49,831 nucleotides of DNA from Gammaproteobacteria bacterium (GTDB lineage Bacteria > Pseudomonadota > Gammaproteobacteria > Pseudomonadales > Azotimanducaceae), in NCBI GenBank assembly GCA_009845835.1, contig VXYV01000025.1, forward strand, positions 3,888 to 53,718. Reading direction: 5' to 3'. Position 1 is the stretch's first letter. Each line of letters starts with the position of its first letter. The position numbers and the translations under genes were made by a program. A model generated the notes under the pieces. It saw nothing but the letters and a program-made list of their open reading frames with translations, ran no database searches and was not told the origin of the DNA. Below, one piece after another: positions 1 to 7,820 of the stretch.

Positions 1-251
1 GTATCCGAATCGAGACCGTACTTTTCTACGACTTGTGGTGGTAATTTTGAAGTTGGTAAATCGGACTTACCTTGTTCCGTCCATTCGTGAAAGAGTTGAA
101 TGTTTTTAGCCGAGTATGTCCATTCGACTTCGGAGTCTGATTCGTCTTCGGTAGTTTCGGATTCTTCCTCTGCCCACCAAGTCAATGCTGCGTACAAAGT
201 CAAGAAAATGCCGATCAGTAGTATTATCAAGTGTTTGATTGTTCTATTCAT
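1..251 (-). CDS. Partial membrane-anchored protein, N-terminus only
   Basis: An open frame begins with ATG at 251 and runs off the left edge, giving 83 residues. Residues about 7-25 are strongly hydrophobic and follow a short basic start (MNRTIKHL), so this is a signal anchor or uncleaved signal peptide. The next stretch is very acidic (EEESETTEDESDSEVE), then ordinary soluble sequence. A good Shine-Dalgarno GAGGA lies at 260-264, eight bases before the ATG, which supports the start. The family is not recognised. The topology suggests an inner-membrane protein with a periplasmic body. The opposite strand carries a serine-rich frame here that is only a shadow. Confidence 0.6.
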   Translation of the reverse strand, partial: MNRTIKHLIILLIGIFLTLYAALTWWAEEESETTEDESDSEVEWTYSAKNIQLFHEWTEQGKSDLPTSKLPPQVVEKYGLDSD

Positions 252-412
252 TGAGTCCGTCCTCGGTTCCAACGTCTTAAATTTTTTCGGTTCTTCCAAT
301 CTGTTTATTGTTGTCCAATTTGGTCACCTGTAACCAAAGGTAAGACGCTTTTTATCGCAGCCTGTTAGAAGATCGTGGTAACAGTTCATTTGTATTGAGA
401 GTTTCAATGAAA

Positions 413-1207
413 TCAACCCGGCAAACTCTGTTTTGCCGAGCTGAAAGCTACCAATTTGGACCAATTTATTAAACCATCCTTATCGCAAAATTCGTTCATA
501 AACTCGCTACTGAATTTATTGACTACTGAACCAAATCTTTCTTGAAACACAACGTTTCGTTCCTCTGCTCGGTGAGCAAGTGGTTCAATTATTCTCTTGT
601 AAAACTCAGTATCACCTGATATGAGTTCCCAGAACGCCTGCCCACAATACTTGTAGTAGTCACCCTTATCGGGATTCTTATCCTGACCGTAACAACATCC
701 ATTCACCGCAACAATCCTGGTTGTAGAATCTCCTTGTCGGATCAACCTCTTAGCGGTAATGAAGTTCTCTTTCATCTTTTTGATTTGAGAACTATTTCCC
801 CAATTTGGTCCCGATTTGATAGAAACAATGTATCGAACATCGTCAATGGAAAACTCTAAGTCTATCCCAGTAGCTGCTGACTTAAACCCACCATGAGTAC
901 TGTTTGCTACAAAAATCGCAAGTCCCTCCAAGAAGTCTCCAAAAATAGTTTCTTCTTGAGAAATTAAATGAGCATTTAGAAGGCCACCAATAAGTTCCGT
1001 GACCACAGTGATATGTTTACATTTGAACAAGTAAGGATTCTTGCGTTTGAGCAGGGTTTTAAGTTTGAGCCTACCTAACGATTCGATTCGTTTAAGGTGA
1101 AACTTTCCGATATGATCACTTACATACGCTTGGATCTCTTCATCCGTTACGGATGCACTCTTCGTCTGTGTCAATGACGGTAATAAACTGTTCACGTAAA
1201 TTCTCAC
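413..1207 (-). CDS. PmeII-family type II restriction endonuclease
   Basis: This predicted DNA-cleaving enzyme belongs to the PmeII family of type II endonucleases, recognised by a conserved block: KRKNPYLFK (residues 55-63), EETIFGDFLEGLAIF (85-99), GIDLEF (114-119) and YIVSIKSGPNWGNSSQIKKM (126-145). D116 and K131 are likely PD-(D/E)XK catalytic residues, with E94 a possible metal ligand. VNGCCYGQD and GDYYKYCGQAFWE are further family motifs. The gene lies directly downstream of its methyltransferase and overlaps its end by 68 bases with the GTG start used here. Later in-frame GTG (1195) and TTG codons would shorten the overlap, and homologues seem to begin near residue 20, so the exact start is uncertain. 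The recognition site cannot be read from the sequence. Confidence 0.85.
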   Translation of the reverse strand: MRIYVNSLLPSLTQTKSASVTDEEIQAYVSDHIGKFHLKRIESLGRLKLKTLLKRKNPYLFKCKHITVVTELIGGLLNAHLISQEETIFGDFLEGLAIFVANSTHGGFKSAATGIDLEFSIDDVRYIVSIKSGPNWGNSSQIKKMKENFITAKRLIRQGDSTTRIVAVNGCCYGQDKNPDKGDYYKYCGQAFWELISGDTEFYKRIIEPLAHRAEERNVVFQERFGSVVNKFSSEFMNEFCDKDGLINWSKLVAFSSAKQSLPG

Positions 1208-1979
1208 AGTAAGGTTTAAATATTTCGATACCTAACGCATTGCGATTTAATCTAGAAGCGACGGACAGTGTTGTACCTGACCCAGCGAAAGGATCTAAAA
1301 CTAAATCGTTTGGATCGGTAAATAAAACGATGAACCACTCAGGCAACCAGTTTGGGAATACCGCACTATGTTGACGATTACCGCATTCGGTGGCACCGTG
1401 CAACACATTTGTCGGGTATACCATGTCCCGATCTAACCAATTCTCCACTTTTTTTCCAAACCCACTACCAACTTTCGATGTGTCGCGTATCCGATCGGTC
1501 TCGTTGAGAGTTCTCATCCGAGTTTGGTACCAATCGCCTACGGGCACCATTACAGCTTCCTGGTTCATCTTAAAGTTTCGTTGCTTATTGAATTGAAACA
1601 AGTGTTCCCATGCATCGCGAAATCGATTAGGCCACTTGCCGGGATAGCAGTTTTTCTTGTGCCAGATGAACTCTTCCGTCCACAACCAACCCTGTTTCCG
1701 CATTGCTAAAACCAATTCAAGAACACAAGTGTGACGTTCACCATTAACTGCGGGTTCCTTAATGTTTAGGATGAATGTTCCAGTCGGTTTTAGGACACGC
1801 AGCAATTCTTTCGAAATCGGTAGAAACCAGGCCACATATTCTTCGGGTTTGATTCCACCATAAGAAGAAGTACGTCTGTTCGCGTAAGGGGGCGACGTCA
1901 TTATCAAGTCAATAGAATCTGATTCAATCGACTTCAATTCTTCTCGACAATCGCCGAAAATCAAATCTACGTTTGACAT
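1140..1979 (-). CDS. DNA methyltransferase of the PmeII-type R-M system
   Basis: This AdoMet-dependent amino-methyltransferase should protect host DNA from the downstream endonuclease. The catalytic motif IV is TSPPYANRR (residues 28-36) and the AdoMet-binding motif I, DPFAGSGTT, lies near the C-terminus (229-237). This order is the beta-class arrangement (N6_N4_Mtase fold). SPPY rather than DPPY favours N4-cytosine methylation, though N6-adenine enzymes with SPPY exist. The 279 residues are normal for a solitary type II enzyme. The ATG start at 1979 has no clear ribosome binding site. The pair reads methyltransferase first, endonuclease second, with overlapping coding regions, which helps the host become methylated before the nuclease accumulates. 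Confidence 0.9.
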   Translation of the reverse strand: MSNVDLIFGDCREELKSIESDSIDLIMTSPPYANRRTSSYGGIKPEEYVAWFLPISKELLRVLKPTGTFILNIKEPAVNGERHTCVLELVLAMRKQGWLWTEEFIWHKKNCYPGKWPNRFRDAWEHLFQFNKQRNFKMNQEAVMVPVGDWYQTRMRTLNETDRIRDTSKVGSGFGKKVENWLDRDMVYPTNVLHGATECGNRQHSAVFPNWLPEWFIVLFTDPNDLVLDPFAGSGTTLSVASRLNRNALGIEIFKPYCENLREQFITVIDTDEECIRNG

Positions 1980-2036
1980 TAGGACTTAATACCAGAGACT
2001 AATCGAGATTTCATGTACTAATCATATTTGTTGAGT

Positions 2037-2450
2037 TCACTTTTGTGCGCGCAAGAACAAAAAACCATAAACCAGAAAACATGCAACAAATAAAGTACTT
2101 CCCTGAACGAGCGCAAGTTCATTCCCATCGGCAAATACAACTTGATAAATTCGCGTCGTCAGCAACGCCGTTGCCGAAAATATTGCTGCGCGATGAATGA
2201 TTGGTATTTTTACTAGCCGGAAACTAAGCAAAGTCAGTAATCCTACAACCACTAGATGTAGGACACTGCTAAACACAATAGTTGCTGTAAGATTTTCAGT
2301 GGATATCTGGAACAGTGGTGTCAGGTGAGTAAACCCAAGTGAGTAAAAAAACGGTGTAATAAGGCCACACAGGACAACGATTGCGGGGGCTTTGAGATCG
2401 TTTAATTTCACCGGTCTATCTATCTCAAAGACAATCCTGTTAACCAGCAA
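2037..2450 (-). CDS. Four-helix membrane protein, function unknown
   Basis: The 137-residue product is hydrophobic, with four probable membrane helices at about residues 20-40, 57-77, 84-100 and 115-134, and a short polar N-terminus (MLVNRIVFEIDRPVKLNDLK). No enzymatic motif is visible and the family is not recognised. It follows another small membrane protein gene on the same strand by 23 bases, so the two are probably co-transcribed. It is separated from the restriction-modification genes by 57 bases. Confidence 0.6.
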   Translation of the reverse strand: MLVNRIVFEIDRPVKLNDLKAPAIVVLCGLITPFFYSLGFTHLTPLFQISTENLTATIVFSSVLHLVVVGLLTLLSFRLVKIPIIHRAAIFSATALLTTRIYQVVFADGNELALVQGSTLFVACFLVYGFLFLRAQK

Positions 2451-2473
2451 AATACATCGATTTAAACGATCGA

Positions 2474-2926
2474 TTACGTTGTAGAACTTTGCGACTTATG
2501 TGCATTCTCAATAGACTTACGAGTGGCTCGTGTTGATTTGAACCACTGGTTAGATTCTCTCGTAAAGAGCAGAACAATACATCCTACACAAAGTATCTTT
2601 GTTAGTTTCTCATCCAAACTCATTGCTGCAAAAAACTCAAAGAAAGGTTCTCGGGCGTTGAACATTTCTCCGACAAACACCACTGTCATGAAAATCAACG
2701 CGTATCGAACCCAACCTTGTCCATAGTAAATGGCATAACTCACAGCAAGCCACACAACCATAAAAAACATTTGAGCGCCATTACTTTGGATTCCGCTAGG
2801 ACTGAAAACCCACCAAATCAAGAGAATCAGCGCGTTTGCTGCCAAAATACTCGACGCAATTGACACCAATCGCGGTCGGGATTTCATGAGATTTTTCATT
2901 GTTTCTTCGAAGGAGTCAGAATCCAT
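2474..2926 (-). CDS. Small multi-pass membrane protein, function unknown
   Basis: The 150-residue product has a polar N-terminus of about 20 residues, four likely membrane helices (about 21-43, 52-68, 73-90 and 107-122) and a basic, serine-rich C-terminal tail. It resembles the general layout of small uncharacterised membrane proteins of gammaproteobacteria, but no specific family is recognised. The gene is transcribed divergently from nuoA, sharing a 218-base intergenic region, and is first in a pair with the gene ending at 2037. Confidence 0.6.
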   Translation of the reverse strand: MDSDSFEETMKNLMKSRPRLVSIASSILAANALILLIWWVFSPSGIQSNGAQMFFMVVWLAVSYAIYYGQGWVRYALIFMTVVFVGEMFNAREPFFEFFAAMSLDEKLTKILCVGCIVLLFTRESNQWFKSTRATRKSIENAHKSQSSTT

Positions 2927-3144
2927 TGATTAACAAGTCTTGTTTATGATCTGAGTATCAAATTGTAAGAAGTACACGTTTTTGTATTGCGGAACAAAAA
3001 AATTATCCTTCGATTTCACTGTAATGCGTTAATCTACAGACAAGTTCCACTAGTTAAAATATACCGAGACAAACTCTCTGATGAAACGTCTACAATCCTC
3101 AACAACGCGCGTTTGGCAGAATCATAGACACCGTTAACACAGCA
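2927..3144. promoter_or_regulatory. Divergent intergenic region upstream of nuoA
   Basis: This 218-base stretch must hold the nuo promoter and that of the divergent membrane-protein genes. It is AT-rich around 2985-3065. TAAAAT at about 3054-3059 is a possible -10 hexamer for nuo, but no well-spaced -35 box accompanies it. No clear operator palindrome or terminator was seen. The assignment rests on position more than on sequence. Confidence 0.35.
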
Positions 3145-3558
3145 GTGAATCTTGACATCTTGCCGTTTGTTCTTTATGCGTCCGCGGTTTTTGTCATCCT
3201 GGGTATCACGTTAGTATTTTCTTGGTTTGTTGGCTCGAAATCTAGACATGGTCGCGCGCAAGACATTCCCTACGAATCCGGCATTGTACCGGTCGGAGAA
3301 GCCGAGAACATGCGTTTATCAGTGGAGTTTTTCCTGATCGCGATCTTTTTTGTGATTTTCGATTTGGAAACCATATTTATCGTCGCTTGGGCGGTCGCAT
3401 TCAATGAAGTTGGTTGGCTTGGTTATATCGCCACGGCTGTATTCATTTTCATTCTGCTGGTCGCGCTCTTTTATGAATGGCGAACGGGCGCACTAGATTG
3501 GGGCGTGAAGTCGCGGCATACGGATCCACAAGCTTATGCAAAGCAGGAGTCTTCCTGA
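3145..3558 (+). CDS. nuoA: NADH-quinone oxidoreductase subunit A
   Basis: NuoA is a small membrane-arm subunit of complex I, near the junction with the peripheral arm. The 137 residues contain three membrane helices (about 7-30, 61-82 and 89-110) and the diagnostic loop YESGIVPVGEA plus FFLIAIFFVIFDLETIFIV. It is the first of 13 consecutive nuo genes. The GTG start at 3145 gives the usual N-terminus and lacks a strong Shine-Dalgarno. The stop codon directly abuts the nuoB ATG, which implies translational coupling. Confidence 0.97.
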   Translation: MNLDILPFVLYASAVFVILGITLVFSWFVGSKSRHGRAQDIPYESGIVPVGEAENMRLSVEFFLIAIFFVIFDLETIFIVAWAVAFNEVGWLGYIATAVFIFILLVALFYEWRTGALDWGVKSRHTDPQAYAKQESS

Positions 3559-4248
3559 ATGCGTTGGCGCTTGGTAAATGCCGAAGTCGACTCTTCTATG
3601 GAAGCAGCCGACGATGTTTATCGCGAAGAAGCTGGAAAGAGTTTTCTCACGGCTCGATTAGAAGATTTAGTTGCATGGGGACGGTCGAATTCCATTTGGC
3701 CTTTCAACTTCGGTTTATCCTGCTGTTACGTCGAAATGGCGACAAGTTTCACATCTCGGCACGATATCTCACGATTTGGCGCCGAAGTGATTCGCGCGAC
3801 GCCGCGGCAAGCTGACCTGATTGTGGTATCTGGTACTGTTTTTCGAAAAATGGCACCTGTACTACAGCACCTTTATGAACAATTACTTGAACCTCGCTGG
3901 GTTGTATCAATGGGCTCCTGTGCGAATTCTGGGGGAATGTTCGACATCTATAGTGTTGTTCAAGGTGTGGATAAGTTTTTACCCGTTGACGTATATGTCC
4001 CCGGTTGTCCACCACGTCCAGAGGCGTTCATGCAGGGTTTAAATCTGCTACAAGAAGCTGTTAAGAACACACCTCGGCCACTTTCGTGGATGCTCACCGA
4101 GTCCGGTGAAATAACCAAGTACTCACCTAGTCAACGCGATCGACATAACGAGGACAGAATGCAAGTGACCACGCTTGCTGAGCCAACAACTGTCGGCACC
4201 GCGCCACTATCCAAGGACATATTAGGTAAGAAACGCGCCATTGACTAA
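3559..4248 (+). CDS. nuoB: NADH-quinone oxidoreductase subunit B
   Basis: NuoB carries the terminal 4Fe-4S cluster N2, which passes electrons to quinone. The four ligands are visible as the tandem pair C55-C56 (GLSCCYVEM), C121 (MGSCANSGG) and C150 (VPGCPPRPE). The 229-residue length and C-terminal extension are normal for gammaproteobacteria. The ATG immediately follows the nuoA stop, and the 3' end overlaps nuoCD by eight bases. Confidence 0.98.
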   Translation: MRWRLVNAEVDSSMEAADDVYREEAGKSFLTARLEDLVAWGRSNSIWPFNFGLSCCYVEMATSFTSRHDISRFGAEVIRATPRQADLIVVSGTVFRKMAPVLQHLYEQLLEPRWVVSMGSCANSGGMFDIYSVVQGVDKFLPVDVYVPGCPPRPEAFMQGLNLLQEAVKNTPRPLSWMLTESGEITKYSPSQRDRHNEDRMQVTTLAEPTTVGTAPLSKDILGKKRAID

Positions 4249-6016
4249 TACAGCCACAGCTAGCGTTGATGGTGGGCATGCATTTGATGTAAGTACAGCC
4301 CTGCGAAATCGCTTCGACCAGGAATACGTTTATCAAGAAACAGTCGACGGAATCCCAAACCTTTGGGTCGAACCCAAGCACTTGTGCGAAGTTCTTCGAT
4401 TTCTCAAGAACGATATCGAAAATCCCTATGAACTATTATTCGACTTGTCTGCTATTGATGAACGGTTTCGTGAGCATCGTGCTGATCAACCTGATTCAGA
4501 GTTCACCGTTTTTTACCACTTAATCTCAGTTTCTGGCGATTGTGATCTGCGATTAAAAGTTGCGTTAAGTGATCAACACTTGCATGTACCGACCGTCGAA
4601 CACATCTACCCCGTCGCGAACTGGTATGAACGCGAAGCCTACGATATGTTTGGGATTCAATTTGACGGACACCCCAACCTCCGGCGAATTTTGACTCCAC
4701 CGTTGTGGGAAGGATACCCGCTACGGAAAGAGCATCCAGCCCGTGCCACCGAGATGGACCCATTCTCGATGTCGGACAAATTTCAAGATGCACAACAGGA
4801 AGCATTGAAGTTTGTTCCTGAAGAGTGGGGAATGAAACGGTCAGCGAAACACACTGACTTCATGTTTTTGAATCTCGGCCCAAACCATCCAAGCGTACAC
4901 GGGGTTTTTCGAGTGGCTTTACAGCTTGACGGGGAAGTCATCGTTCAAGCGGTCCCCGATATTGGGTACCACCATCGTGGTCAAGAAAAGATGGCGGAGC
5001 GGCAGTCCTGGCATACGTACATTCCTTATACCGATCGCATTGACTATCTCGGGGGTGTAATGAACAACTTCCCCTACGTCCTCAACTTAGAAAAAATGAC
5101 CGGTATAGACGTTCCACCTCGCGCACAAGTTATCCGAGTCATGTTGTCGGAAATGTTTCGGATTGCTAGCCACCTATTGTTCTATGGAACTTTCGCACAA
5201 GATGTGGGGCAGATGTCTCCTGTTTTCTATATGTTTGCCGATCGTGAACGACTGTTTTCGATTATCGAAGCAATCACAGGTGGCCGTATGCATCCTAGTT
5301 GGTTCAGAATCGGTGGGGTTTGTCAAGATTTACCGGATGGCTGGTACGAGATGGTAACTGACTATTGCGATTACATGCCCGCGCGTATGGATCATTACGA
5401 CAAAATGGTCATGGAAAACAAAATCTTACAACGCCGAACCAAAGGAATAGGCGCTTATAGCACCGCGGAAGGTCTCGATTGGGGGATCACTGGTCCTTCC
5501 CTCCGCGCGACTGGACATACGTGGGACTTACGTAAACAACGCCCCTATAGTTCATACGAACAATTTGAGTTCGATATCCCAACTGCTGATAATGGCGATT
5601 GTTTTGATCGATGTCTTGTTCGTGTCGAAGAAATTAGACAGAGTTTACGAATTATTCGTCAGTGTGCCGAGAACATGCCTTCGGGTCCGTATAAAGCTGA
5701 ACATCGTGCGACGACACCACCGAGCAAAGAACGTACGATGGAACACATCGAAACGTTGATTCATCACTTTTTGAATGTGAGTTGGGGGCCTGTGGTACCG
5801 CCGTGTGAATCAGCGACTCTGGTCGAAGCAACTAAAGGATGGATGAGTTTTTATTCTATTTCCGACGGGGGCACGATGGCCTATCGTTCACGAGTTCGCA
5901 CCCCTTCATTTCCAGCATTACAACAGATACCGTTCATTAGTAACGGGTTCATGGTTGCCGATTTGATCGCCATTATAGCGAGTATTGATTTTGTCATGGC
6001 GGACGTTGATCGATGA
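4241..6016 (+). CDS. nuoCD: NADH-quinone oxidoreductase fused subunits C and D
   Basis: Residues 1 to about 180 are the NuoC (30 kDa) part, with the signature [20 protein letters not shown] and [17 protein letters not shown]. After a linker, residues about 205-591 are NuoD (49 kDa), starting at [15 protein letters not shown] and containing the quinone-site region [11 protein letters not shown] and ending DFVMADVDR. The single-gene fusion is typical of Escherichia-like gammaproteobacteria. The start used is TTG at 4241, overlapping nuoB by eight bases; no better in-frame start lies before the conserved NuoC domain. Length (591) is close to the E. coli protein. Confidence 0.97.
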   Translation: MTNTATASVDGGHAFDVSTALRNRFDQEYVYQETVDGIPNLWVEPKHLCEVLRFLKNDIENPYELLFDLSAIDERFREHRADQPDSEFTVFYHLISVSGDCDLRLKVALSDQHLHVPTVEHIYPVANWYEREAYDMFGIQFDGHPNLRRILTPPLWEGYPLRKEHPARATEMDPFSMSDKFQDAQQEALKFVPEEWGMKRSAKHTDFMFLNLGPNHPSVHGVFRVALQLDGEVIVQAVPDIGYHHRGQEKMAERQSWHTYIPYTDRIDYLGGVMNNFPYVLNLEKMTGIDVPPRAQVIRVMLSEMFRIASHLLFYGTFAQDVGQMSPVFYMFADRERLFSIIEAITGGRMHPSWFRIGGVCQDLPDGWYEMVTDYCDYMPARMDHYDKMVMENKILQRRTKGIGAYSTAEGLDWGITGPSLRATGHTWDLRKQRPYSSYEQFEFDIPTADNGDCFDRCLVRVEEIRQSLRIIRQCAENMPSGPYKAEHRATTPPSKERTMEHIETLIHHFLNVSWGPVVPPCESATLVEATKGWMSFYSISDGGTMAYRSRVRTPSFPALQQIPFISNGFMVADLIAIIASIDFVMADVDR

Positions 6017-6501
6017 CTGAGGAGCTATTAGTTGCAAACTTGAGCGACGAAGAAATCGCTGAGATCGAATCGGAAATTTCACATTTACCGGATCGAGAAT
6101 CAGCGGCGATTGATGCTCTCATGATTGTGCAACGACATCGAGGTTGGATCTCTGATGAGAGTCTACAGGCCATCGCGCGGCTGCTCGATATGTCTGCCGC
6201 AAAACTAGATGGAATTGCGACGTTCTATAACTTGATCTTTCGCCGCCCAGTCGGTCGTAATGTAGTAATGATTTGCGATAGTGTTTCGTGTTACATTATG
6301 AAAGCTGAATCGTTAATTGAGAAAGTACAGGAAAAGCTCGGTATTCAGATGGGTGAGACCACCGAAGATGATCGCTTTACGTTGTTACCCATCGTTTGTT
6401 TAGGAGCGTGTGATCGAGCACCAACAATGCAAATTAACGAAGAGTTGATCGGCCCGATTGAACCAGACCAATTAGACGAAATATTCGCTAGGTTCACGTA
6501 A
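6013..6501 (+). CDS. nuoE: NADH-quinone oxidoreductase subunit E
   Basis: NuoE holds the 2Fe-2S cluster N1a in the NADH-dehydrogenase module. Its ligands are C88 and C93 ([10 protein letters not shown]) and C129 and C133 ([10 protein letters not shown]), the normal thioredoxin-like arrangement. The 162-residue length is typical. The ATG overlaps the nuoCD stop in an ATGA tetranucleotide, and the stop overlaps the nuoF start as TAATG. Confidence 0.97.
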   Translation: MTEELLVANLSDEEIAEIESEISHLPDRESAAIDALMIVQRHRGWISDESLQAIARLLDMSAAKLDGIATFYNLIFRRPVGRNVVMICDSVSCYIMKAESLIEKVQEKLGIQMGETTEDDRFTLLPIVCLGACDRAPTMQINEELIGPIEPDQLDEIFARFT

Positions 6502-7808
6502 TGTCCCTACAAGATAAACAACCAATGGTCGGACTGGTCGATGAACAAGCCGGGCCGCTTTCGATATCTGAATATGAACGACATGGGGGTTACACCGCTG
6601 CGCTCCAGGCATTATCTCAGAAGACTCCAATAGAAGTCATCGAATTAGTCAAAGAAGCAGGTTTGCGCGGAAGAGGTGGTGCCGGTTTCCCAACTGGGTT
6701 GAAGTGGAGTTTTGCACAAGGTGAACCCGCAACACCAGGTTACAAGTACATGGTATGCAATGGCGACGAGATGGAGCCGGGTACTTTTAAAGACCGTTAT
6801 CTGATTGAATTCAATCCCCATTTGCTCATTGAGGGAATGATCCTTGGTTCATTTGCGATTCAAGCTGAGAAAGCCTACGTATTTTTACGAGGCGAGTACT
6901 TTGATGCTTATAGCGCGTTAGATGAAGCAATTAAGGAAGCCAAGGCCAAGAATTACCTCGGTAAAGGGATTTTCGGTACTGATGTAAATCTTGATTTGCG
7001 TATTCACTCATCTGGTGGTCGATATATTTGCGGAGAAGAAACAGCGTTATTGAATGCTCTCGAAGGGAAACGCGCGCAGCCGCGCTCAAAACCACCATTC
7101 CCACCAGCGAGTGGGGCGTGGGGGAGACCAACCATCGTGAATAACGTCGAAACGTTCTGCAATGTACCGGGGATTTTGCGGAATGGTGCTCAATGGTATA
7201 AAGATTTAGGCCTTACCGAAGATGCAGGGACCAAGTTATACGGAATTTCCGGTCGTGTGAATAAACCCGGTCTTTGGGAGTTGCCCATGGGAACACCTAT
7301 AAGGGAAATTGTTGATGAACATGCAGGTGGCATGCAGAATGGTTTTAAACTCCGTGGGATTCTTCCAGGTGGTGCTTCGACTGACTTCTTGGTCGAAGAA
7401 CATTTCGATCTTCCCATGGATTATGCAACCATTCAAAATGCCGGTAGTCGGATGGGAACCGGGACCATGATTTTGATGGATGATTCCATTTGTCCCGTTG
7501 ATCTTTCGCGGAATTTACAGCACTTCTTTGCTCAAGAATCGTGTGGTTTTTGTACTCCATGCAGAGAAGGTTTACCCTGGGTCGAACAACTGTTAGCGAA
7601 AATTGAAAATGGCGAAGGAGAAGAAGGGGATTTAGAACTGTTGGATCAAAATGCGCTATATATCGGCGCGCCAGGGAACACCTTTTGTTTACATGCAACA
7701 GGGGCGATCGAACCATTGCAATCGGCGTTGAAATATTTCCGGGAAGATTTTGAATATCACATCAAAAACAAGACTTGTCCGTACAAGAAAAAACAAGTGA
7801 ACCATTGA
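6501..7808 (+). CDS. nuoF: NADH-quinone oxidoreductase subunit F, NADH and FMN binding
   Basis: NuoF oxidises NADH, holds FMN and passes electrons to cluster N3. The glycine-rich flavin/NADH site GLRGRGGAGFPTGLKW is at residues 54-69. The N3 ligands are C348, C351 and C354 (ESCGFCTPCREG) and C396 (GNTFCLHATG). CNGDEMEPGTFKDR and SGGRYICGEETALLNALEG are further family blocks. The length of 435 residues is normal. It is coupled to nuoE by TAATG and followed 12 bases later by nuoG. Confidence 0.98.
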   Translation: MSLQDKQPMVGLVDEQAGPLSISEYERHGGYTAALQALSQKTPIEVIELVKEAGLRGRGGAGFPTGLKWSFAQGEPATPGYKYMVCNGDEMEPGTFKDRYLIEFNPHLLIEGMILGSFAIQAEKAYVFLRGEYFDAYSALDEAIKEAKAKNYLGKGIFGTDVNLDLRIHSSGGRYICGEETALLNALEGKRAQPRSKPPFPPASGAWGRPTIVNNVETFCNVPGILRNGAQWYKDLGLTEDAGTKLYGISGRVNKPGLWELPMGTPIREIVDEHAGGMQNGFKLRGILPGGASTDFLVEEHFDLPMDYATIQNAGSRMGTGTMILMDDSICPVDLSRNLQHFFAQESCGFCTPCREGLPWVEQLLAKIENGEGEEGDLELLDQNALYIGAPGNTFCLHATGAIEPLQSALKYFREDFEYHIKNKTCPYKKKQVNH

Positions 7809-7820
7809 GACTGAACTGAC

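Noticed and set aside
100-333. Serine-rich plus-strand frame at the left edge
   Set aside because: It is the shadow of a minus-strand gene with a good ribosome binding site, hydrophobic anchor and acidic region.
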